From JBBPYA01 sp038200385 (GTDB taxonomy: Bacteria; Actinomycetota; Actinomycetes; Mycobacteriales; Geodermatophilaceae), in the NCBI GenBank assembly GCA_038200385.1, contig JBBPYA010000165.1, positions 1-10,659 of the forward strand: 10,659 bases of DNA, in the 5' to 3' direction. A program made the translations under genes and the position numbers. Shown in pieces: positions 7,222-10,659 of the stretch (position 1 is its first letter; each line of letters opens with the position of its first letter). Below the pieces are notes generated by a model, which was given only the letters and a program-made list of their open reading frames with translations, was not told where the DNA came from and made no database searches.

Positions 7222-7920
7222 TCAGCTGGTCTTGGCGGCCGGGTTGTCATCGGAGTCCGGCACCTGGTTGGCCCGCGTGATCACGTGGTCGACGAAGCCG
7301 TACTCCAGGGCCTGTTCGGCGGAGAACCAGCGGTCCCGGTCGGAGTCCTTGGTGATCTGATCGACGGTCTGGCCGGTGTGCTCGGCAGTGAGCTGGGCCA
7401 TCTCCAGCTTGCTCGACCGGAACAGATCGGCCTGGATCGCGATGTCCGAGGCCGTACCGCCGACGCCGGCCGAGCCCTGGTGCATCATGATCCGGGCGTG
7501 CGGCAGGGCGTAGCGCTTGCCCTTCGTGCCCGCGGTGAGCAGGAACTGGCCCATCGACGCGGCCAGGCCCATCGCGTAGGTCGCCACGTCGCAGTCGATG
7601 AACTGCATCGTGTCGTAGATGGCCATCCCGGCGGTGACCGAACCACCCGGTGAGTTGATGTACAGGTTGATGTCCCGGCCGGGGTCCTCCGCGGCGAGTA
7701 GCAGCATCTGGGCGCAGAGCTGGTTGGCGATCTCGTCGGCGACCTGGGATCCGAGGAACACGATCCGCTCGCGGAGCAGCCGCTCGTAGACGGAGTCGCC
7801 GAGGTTCATGCCGCCCGCGGCCGCGCGCATGTGCGGGACGACGGGGCTGGTGGTGACCGGTTGGATGGTCGACCGGACCGCCTGGACGGCGCCCGGTCGG
7901 GACGGGTTCGGGCTGCTCAC
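7222..7920 (-). CDS. clpP1: ATP-dependent Clp protease, proteolytic subunit ClpP1
   Basis: With GTG at 7920 the product is 232 residues, longer than the roughly 200 typical of mycobacterial ClpP1. The catalytic triad is Ser122 (GLAASMGQ), His147 (MMHQGS) and Asp196 (SDRDRWFS); INSPGGS is at 88-94. The conserved core begins near residue 38 (GMNLGDSVYERLL), so residues 1-37, rich in Pro, Ser and Val, are a putative propeptide. GTG 7920 is preceded by AAAGGCAGG. Alternatives are ATG 7830, giving 202 residues but with no clear ribosome binding site, and TTG 7986, which extends into the presumed promoter region. After the catalytic His the sequence is QGS rather than the QP seen in many ClpPs. It is the first gene of the clpP1-clpP2 unit and follows a ClgR-like operator. 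Function is secure; the start is moderately so. Confidence 0.93.
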   Translation of the reverse strand: MSSPNPSRPGAVQAVRSTIQPVTTSPVVPHMRAAAGGMNLGDSVYERLLRERIVFLGSQVADEIANQLCAQMLLLAAEDPGRDINLYINSPGGSVTAGMAIYDTMQFIDCDVATYAMGLAASMGQFLLTAGTKGKRYALPHARIMMHQGSAGVGGTASDIAIQADLFRSSKLEMAQLTAEHTGQTVDQITKDSDRDRWFSAEQALEYGFVDHVITRANQVPDSDDNPAAKTS

Positions 7921-7996
7921 AAGTGCCTGCCTTTGCGTACTGGAACTCAACGACTCGGAAATCTGACTGCCCCGGTGGGCTGTCAAGCTCTCGCCG

Positions 7997-8002
7997 ACAC
8001 TA
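7997..8002 (-). promoter_or_regulatory. Possible -10 box of the clpP1 promoter
   Basis: On the minus strand TAGTGT fits TANNNT. Transcription would begin near 7990, placing the ClgR-like site (centre about 8047) near -57, a usual position for an activator. The -35 region at 17 bp (ACTGCC) is poor, as is common for activator-dependent promoters. A perfect TTGACA occurs further downstream at 7986-7981 on the minus strand, but no good -10 follows it at 16-18 bp. Confidence 0.3.
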
Positions 8003-8040
8003 ACGCGGGGTACCGACAGGGCAGTCCCGCGACAGCGCCT

Positions 8041-8054
8041 GTTCGCTGTCAGCG
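8041..8054 (-). promoter_or_regulatory. ClgR-like operator upstream of clpP1
   Basis: The minus strand reads CGCTGACAGCGAAC. This fits the core CGCYNANRGCGWWS of the operator reported for the Clp gene regulator ClgR in corynebacteria, and GTTCGC-N5-GCG on the other strand fits the streptomycete form. CGCT and AGCG are a perfect inverted repeat around GAC. The site lies about 120 bp upstream of the clpP1 start, where ClgR activates clpP1-clpP2 in other actinobacteria. The left flanking A/T positions of the full consensus are not kept. No clgR gene is in this window. Confidence 0.65.
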
Positions 8055-8072
8055 CAGGCTGGCCATGGACCC

Positions 8073-8112
8073 GACCGGACCGGCGACCCCCCGGTCCCGG
8101 ACCGGACCGGCG
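8073..8112 (-). terminator. GC-rich repeat and palindrome after tig
   Basis: A 13-bp direct repeat, GACCGGACCGGCG on the plus strand, occurs at 8073-8085 and 8100-8112. Between and overlapping the copies, CCGGTCC (8091-8097) and GGACCGG (8099-8105) form a 15-bp palindrome. On the minus-strand transcript this begins 11 nt after the tig stop and could fold as a stable stem in more than one register. With no U tract, a terminator or attenuator role separating tig from clpP1 is inferred from position. Confidence 0.4.
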
Positions 8113-8123
8113 GCTGTCGTTCC

Positions 8124-9569
8124 CTACTGGTCACCCGTCAGCGAGACCGCGGACGCCGCGCTGGGGACGCCAGCCGCGGCCGTGGCGCTGTCGTCCCCCT
8201 CCGCCGGCTGCTCGGCGGCCGCGTCGCCCGCAATAGCCTCCGGGGCCGCGCCCTGCGCGGGCAGCAGGCCGGAAAGATCCACCGGACGGCCGCCGGCGTC
8301 GGTCACCGTGGCGCTGGCCAGCAGCATGCTGATCACCTTGGCCCGGCGCACCTCGGCCATCACGGTCGCCAGCTGACCACCCTCACTGAGCTGCTGGGCG
8401 AACTGCTCCGGCGTCACCCGGTAACGGCGGGCCTGCATCACGATGTGCTGGGTCAGGTCCTGCTCGGTCACCGACACCTGCTCCTGGTCGGCGTACGCGT
8501 CGACGATGAGCTGGGTGGCGACCGCCTTCTCTGCGGTGGTCCGCAACTCGGTGTCGAACTCCTCGACGGACTGCTCCTGCATCGCGAGGTACTCCTCGAG
8601 GGTCAGCCCGGCCTCCTCCAGCTGGTGGGTCAGCGTGTGCCGGCGGTAGTCCACCTCCCCGGTGACCACCGATTCGGGCAGCGGAACCTGCACGCTGTCG
8701 ACCAGACCCTCCAGCAGGTGGTCCCGGGCCTGGGCGCCCTGCTCGACCTGCTTGACCTGGGTCAGCCTGCCCCGCGAGTCCTCGCGCAACTCCTCCAGCG
8801 TGTCGAACTCGCTGGCCAACTGGGCGAACTCGTCGTCCAGCGGCGGTAGGTCCTTCTCCTTCACCGCGCGCACCGTGACCGCCACATCGGCATCCCGACC
8901 CTGCTCGGTGCCGGACAGCCGGGTCTGGAACGTCGCCGTCTCGCCCTCGGACAGCCCGACCAAAGCCTCGTCCAGACCGTCGATGAGCTGCCCGCTCCCG
9001 ACCTCGTGGGACAACTCGGTGGCCGTGGCGCCTTCGACCGGTACGCCGTCGACGGTGGCCACCAGGTCGATGCTGACGTGGTCGCCGACCTGCGCGGCCC
9101 GGCTCACGCCGGTGAGGGTGCCGAACCGCTCGCGCAGCGCCGCCACCTGCTCGTCGATGTCCTCATCGCTGACCGTGACGTCCTCGACAGTCGCCGAGAT
9201 GGAGTCCATCGCCGGCAGATCCAGGGTCGGGCGGACGTCGACTTCGGCGGTGAAGGCCACCGCGTCGCCGTCGTCGACGCGGGTCACCTCGATGTCCGGG
9301 CGGCTGATGGGGCGTACGTCGCTGTCCCGGATGGCCTCGTCGTAGGCCAGCGGTACGGCGTGCTGTACGACCTCCTCGAGGATCACCGGCCGACCCAGCC
9401 GCTGCTCCAGAACCCGACCGGGGACCTTGCCCGGCCGGAAGCCGGGCACCTTCACCTGCCCACCGATGCGCTTGTAGGCGTGGTCGAAGCTGGGTTTGAG
9501 TTCGTCGAAGGGCACCTCGACGGCCAGCCGCACCCGGGTCGGGCTCAGGGTCTCGACGGTGCACTTCAC
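8124..9569 (-). CDS. tig: Trigger factor (ribosome-associated chaperone / prolyl isomerase)
   Basis: The product is 481 residues. Trigger factor binds the ribosome at the tunnel exit and shelters nascent chains. Domains: ribosome-binding N domain with the signature GFRPGKVP (43-50); FKBP-type prolyl isomerase domain about 161-240 (from VGDHVSIDLV through GLSEGETATF); helical C-terminal chaperone domain about 250-425; then a tail of about 45 residues rich in Ala, Gly, Asp and Glu that looks disordered. The start is GTG at 9569: GAGGAG sits 8 nt upstream, and the protein begins KCTVETLSPTRVRL as trigger factors usually do. The frame is open upstream to 9701, but those residues are not family-like. 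It lies upstream of clpP1 on the same strand, 203 bp away, the common tig-clpP-clpX order. Confidence 0.96.
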   Translation of the reverse strand: MKCTVETLSPTRVRLAVEVPFDELKPSFDHAYKRIGGQVKVPGFRPGKVPGRVLEQRLGRPVILEEVVQHAVPLAYDEAIRDSDVRPISRPDIEVTRVDDGDAVAFTAEVDVRPTLDLPAMDSISATVEDVTVSDEDIDEQVAALRERFGTLTGVSRAAQVGDHVSIDLVATVDGVPVEGATATELSHEVGSGQLIDGLDEALVGLSEGETATFQTRLSGTEQGRDADVAVTVRAVKEKDLPPLDDEFAQLASEFDTLEELREDSRGRLTQVKQVEQGAQARDHLLEGLVDSVQVPLPESVVTGEVDYRRHTLTHQLEEAGLTLEEYLAMQEQSVEEFDTELRTTAEKAVATQLIVDAYADQEQVSVTEQDLTQHIVMQARRYRVTPEQFAQQLSEGGQLATVMAEVRRAKVISMLLASATVTDAGGRPVDLSGLLPAQGAAPEAIAGDAAAEQPAEGDDSATAAAGVPSAASAVSLTGDQ

Positions 9570-9616
9570 AGCTGGGTCTCCTCGGGGCGGGGGTGGGGCG
9601 GCGACGGGCCGCCGCA

Positions 9617-9634
9617 CCGGCAGACATCTGCCGG
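9617..9634 (-). repeat. 18-bp near-palindrome in the tig leader
   Basis: CCGGCAGA (9617-9624) and TCTGCCGG (9627-9634) are perfect inverted 8-bp arms around CA. The site lies between the putative tig -10 box and its start codon. As DNA it looks like a dimer operator; as RNA it would give a 7-bp stem with a 4-nt loop, about 48 nt before the start codon. I recognise no matching regulator consensus. Confidence 0.45.
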
Positions 9635-9646
9635 GTCCGGCCGTCG

Positions 9647-9652
9647 AGTCTA
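9647..9652 (-). promoter_or_regulatory. Possible -10 box for tig
   Basis: On the minus strand TAGACT is a strong match to the actinobacterial TANNNT pattern. It lies 78 bp upstream of the tig start codon, and transcription would begin near 9640, just before the palindrome. No clear -35 is seen at 16-18 bp. Confidence 0.4.
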
Positions 9653-9696
9653 GGCGACCGGCGGGCCACGGCGAGACGTGCGAGCCCTCGATGCAG

Positions 9697-9702
9697 TACA
9701 AC
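9697..9702 (+). promoter_or_regulatory. Possible -10 box for a leaderless small gene
   Basis: TACAAC on the plus strand lies 7 bp before the ATG at 9710, so a transcript starting there would be nearly or fully leaderless, a common arrangement in actinobacteria. This would also explain the absence of a ribosome binding site. The -35 region is unconvincing. Confidence 0.25.
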
Positions 9703-9709
9703 TGGTGCC

Positions 9710-9871
9710 ATGGGTGTCGTCGTCATACTGATCCTGGTCGCTGTAGCCCTGCTCGTGGTCGGCCTGCTCATCAGCGCGCTGAAATGGCTGCTGATCATCG
9801 CCGCGATCATCTTCGTCATCGGACTGGCCCGAGGGGCCCTCGCGGGACGGGGCAACCGCAAGGCGCTCTAA
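9710..9871 (+). CDS. Small hydrophobic membrane protein (unknown function)
   Basis: The product is 53 residues with two hydrophobic segments: about residues 2-23 (rich in Val, Ile, Leu) and 26-40, split by Lys25-Trp26. A basic tail follows (RGALAGRGNRKAL). Such small hydrophobic proteins with a central Lys-Trp and a basic end occur in many actinobacteria, but I cannot assign a family or function. ATG at 9710 is the first hydrophobic-frame start; an in-frame upstream extension to 9593 is possible, but it would be Arg/Ala-rich and would run through the tig leader. There is no good ribosome binding site. It is divergent from tig (140 bp between starts) and converges on tRNA-Pro. The hydrophobicity pattern is too regular for a chance frame, but expression is unproven. 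Confidence 0.65.
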   Translation: MGVVVILILVAVALLVVGLLISALKWLLIIAAIIFVIGLARGALAGRGNRKAL

Positions 9872-9884
9872 GCACTGCGCCGAG

Positions 9885-9902
9885 CCGCGTCACGAGGCGC
9901 GG
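9885..9902. terminator. Weak hairpin between converging genes
   Basis: CCGCG (9885-9889) and CGCGG (9898-9902) can pair across an 8-nt loop. The hairpin lies in the 43-bp gap between the small membrane gene and the 3' end of tRNA-Pro and could end transcription from either side. There is no U tract and the stem is short, so this is tentative. Confidence 0.25.
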
Positions 9903-9914
9903 GGCCGAGCGCGG

Positions 9915-9988
9915 TCGGGGTGGCGGGATTTGAACCCACGGCCCCCCGCTCCCAAAGCGGGTGCGCTACCAAGCTGCGCCACACCCCG
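9915..9988 (-). tRNA. tRNA-Pro (anticodon UGG)
   Basis: A complete cloverleaf of 74 nt reads on the minus strand. The acceptor CGGGGTG pairs with CACCCCG, with discriminator A. The D stem is GCGC/GCGC. The anticodon stem CCCGC/GCGGG holds the loop TTTGGGA, giving anticodon UGG. The T arm is GTGGG-TTCAAAT-CCCGC. CCA is not encoded and must be added after transcription. UGG can read several proline codons by wobble. Confidence 0.97.
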
Positions 9989-9998
9989 TGGCAGGGGG

Positions 9999-10004
9999 AG
10001 TGTA
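9999..10004 (-). promoter_or_regulatory. Possible -10 box for tRNA-Pro
   Basis: TACACT on the minus strand fits TANNNT and lies 10 bp before the 5' end of tRNA-Pro, so transcription would start only a few bases before the mature end. The -35 region is GC-rich without a recognisable hexamer. Confidence 0.4.
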
Positions 10005-10022
10005 GTGCGGCGACCTAGCCGG

Positions 10023-10047
10023 ACCGGCGGAAGGCCGGCCCGCCGGT
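10023..10047. repeat. 8-bp inverted repeat between divergent tRNA genes
   Basis: ACCGGCGG (10023-10030) and CCGCCGGT (10040-10047) are perfect inverted arms around a 9-nt spacer. They sit in the 87-bp shared upstream region of tRNA-Pro and tRNA-Gly and touch the putative tRNA-Gly -10 box. It may be a regulator site or a cruciform; GC bias makes chance possible. Confidence 0.4.
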
Positions 10048-10052
10048 AGGCT
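10047..10052 (+). promoter_or_regulatory. Possible -10 box for tRNA-Gly
   Basis: TAGGCT on the plus strand fits TANNNT and lies 23 bp before the tRNA-Gly 5' end. The -35 position falls inside the inverted repeat and shows no TTGACA-like hexamer. Confidence 0.35.
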
Positions 10053-10075
10053 GGGCCACGCGTCGTACGGCGTCC

Positions 10076-10146
10076 GCGGGTGTAGCTCAATGGTAGAGCC
10101 CCAGTCTTCCAAACTGGCTACGCGAGTTCGATTCTCGTCACCCGCT
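10076..10146 (+). tRNA. tRNA-Gly (anticodon UCC)
   Basis: A complete cloverleaf of 71 nt reads on the plus strand. The acceptor GCGGGTG pairs with CACCCGC, with discriminator T. The D stem is GCTC/GAGC. The anticodon stem CCAGT/ACTGG holds the loop CTTCCAA, giving anticodon UCC. The T arm is GCGAG-TTCGATT-CTCGT with one G-U pair. CCA is not encoded. It is divergent from tRNA-Pro and converges on the GGDEF gene 14 bp away. Confidence 0.97.
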
Positions 10147-10159
10147 CCGGGAGGCCCGG
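10147..10159 (+). terminator. Short hairpin after tRNA-Gly
   Basis: CCGGG (10147-10151) and CCCGG (10155-10159) form a 5-bp stem with an AGG loop right after the tRNA, in the 14-bp gap before the stop codon of the opposing GGDEF gene. TCTAT follows. It could aid termination in both directions, but it is short. Confidence 0.3.
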
Positions 10160-10160
10160 T

Positions 10161-10659
10161 CTATCCGGCCAGGGCCGGCCACAGGCTGTCGGACTCACCG
10201 CGCATCGTGTTGCCGCCCTCCCGCTTCGCGGCGTACATGGCGGCATCGGCCTTGCGCAGGACCGCGGGGGCGTCACTGGCCGGGCCGCAGGCCACCCCGA
10301 CGCTCACCGAGGCCATCCCGGGCATGGCCGCGTGCACCGCGCTGACGACGCGCTCTCCGACGGCGGCCGCCGCCTCGGCCTCGACACCGGGGCTGAGGAT
10401 CACAAACTCGTCGCCGCCGAGACGGGCGACGAGGTCCTCGACCCGGACGTGCTCGGTCAGTAGGTCGGCGACCCGCTGCAGCACCTGGTCTCCCGCGGCA
10501 TGCCCACCGAGATCGTTGGTGGCCTTGAGGTCGTCCACGTCGATGACGACCAGCGCGACGTGCCCGTCGGCGCGGGCGGTCAGTTCGGCCACTCTCGCCT
10601 CGTACGCGTGCCGGCTGCCGATCCCGGTCAGGGCATCGGTGAACGCCAGCGCGCGGATC
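10161..10659 (-). CDS. GGDEF domain protein, probable diguanylate cyclase (partial)
   Basis: The C-terminal 165 residues are visible; the frame is still open at the right edge, so the N-terminal part, usually a sensory or membrane domain, is missing. A GTG at 10592 is not the real start, because family sequence continues upstream of it (FTDALTGIGSRHAYE). Features in the visible numbering: metal-binding DVDDLKATND (40-49), GHAAGDQVL (52-60), the inhibitory I-site RVED (72-75) exactly five residues before GGDEF (81-85), the SVSVGVA strand, and ADAAMYAAKREGGN near the end. An intact GGDEF and RxxD predict an active, product-inhibited enzyme joining two GTP into cyclic-di-GMP. A short tail of about 15 residues follows the domain. 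It faces tRNA-Gly and has no visible link to the Clp genes. Confidence 0.93.
   Translation of the reverse strand, partial: IRALAFTDALTGIGSRHAYEARVAELTARADGHVALVVIDVDDLKATNDLGGHAAGDQVLQRVADLLTEHVRVEDLVARLGGDEFVILSPGVEAEAAAAVGERVVSAVHAAMPGMASVSVGVACGPASDAPAVLRKADAAMYAAKREGGNTMRGESDSLWPALAG

Noticed and set aside
7203..7250. ATG start for ClpP2 at 7250
   Set aside because: It would overlap the end of clpP1 by 29 bp, and the GTG at 7202 has an AAAGGA ribosome binding site in the intergenic gap.
7921..7986. TTG start for ClpP1 at 7986
   Set aside because: It adds 22 non-family residues, has no ribosome binding site, and the TTGACA it starts with lies in the presumed promoter region. GTG at 7920 is better supported.
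7981..7986. Perfect TTGACA (minus strand) as the clpP1 -35 box
   Set aside because: No TANNNT hexamer follows at 16-18 bp, only CAGATT at 15 bp. I kept it as a note rather than a promoter call.
9890..10090. Minus-strand frame over tRNA-Pro, containing GVAQLGSAPALGAGGRGF
   Set aside because: This is the well-known spurious translation of a tRNA gene; the cloverleaf is complete.
1..10659. Mobile elements, CRISPR, phage or defence genes
   Set aside because: I looked for transposase or integrase motifs, regularly spaced repeats and terminal inverted repeats, and found none. The two tRNA genes show no duplicated 3' ends that would mark an integrated element within the window.

Overview
The window is about 70% GC by eye, has many GTG starts, and carries a gene order typical of Actinomycetota (high-GC Gram-positive bacteria). 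I cannot name the genus. The order and protein sequences fit a non-streptomycete, non-mycobacterial actinobacterium. Everything recognised is core-genome housekeeping. I see no insertion sequence, phage gene, CRISPR array, toxin-antitoxin pair or defence island.

Layout, left to right. Positions 1-232 are non-coding, with a 12-C run, a terminator-like hairpin, a possible G-quadruplex and short imperfect repeats. A long minus-strand block follows; in transcription order (right to left) it reads tig (trigger factor), clpP1, clpP2, clpX, valS, folC, a DUF4233 membrane protein, ndk. Right of tig is a short plus-strand gene for a 53-residue hydrophobic protein, then two divergent tRNA genes, tRNA-Pro(UGG) on minus and tRNA-Gly(UCC) on plus. 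The 3' part of a minus-strand GGDEF (diguanylate cyclase) gene runs off the right edge.

How the genes fit together. tig, clpP1, clpP2 and clpX form a proteostasis module: ribosome-bound folding, then ATP-dependent proteolysis by ClpXP1P2. A close match to the published ClgR operator lies upstream of clpP1, so the protease pair is probably stress-induced separately from tig; a GC-rich palindrome lies between the two. valS, folC and DUF4233 are joined by two successive 4-bp GTGA stop/start overlaps, which suggests translational coupling, and ndk follows 58 bp later. This group supplies charged tRNA-Val, folylpolyglutamates and nucleoside triphosphates. The GGDEF protein keeps both its active-site motif and its RxxD inhibition site and looks like a functional cyclic-di-GMP synthase, although its sensory part is outside the window.

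I found no convincing undescribed system. The observations most worth following are the ClgR-like operator, an 18-bp near-palindrome in the tig leader, the small divergent membrane protein, and the repeat/G-rich region beyond ndk.
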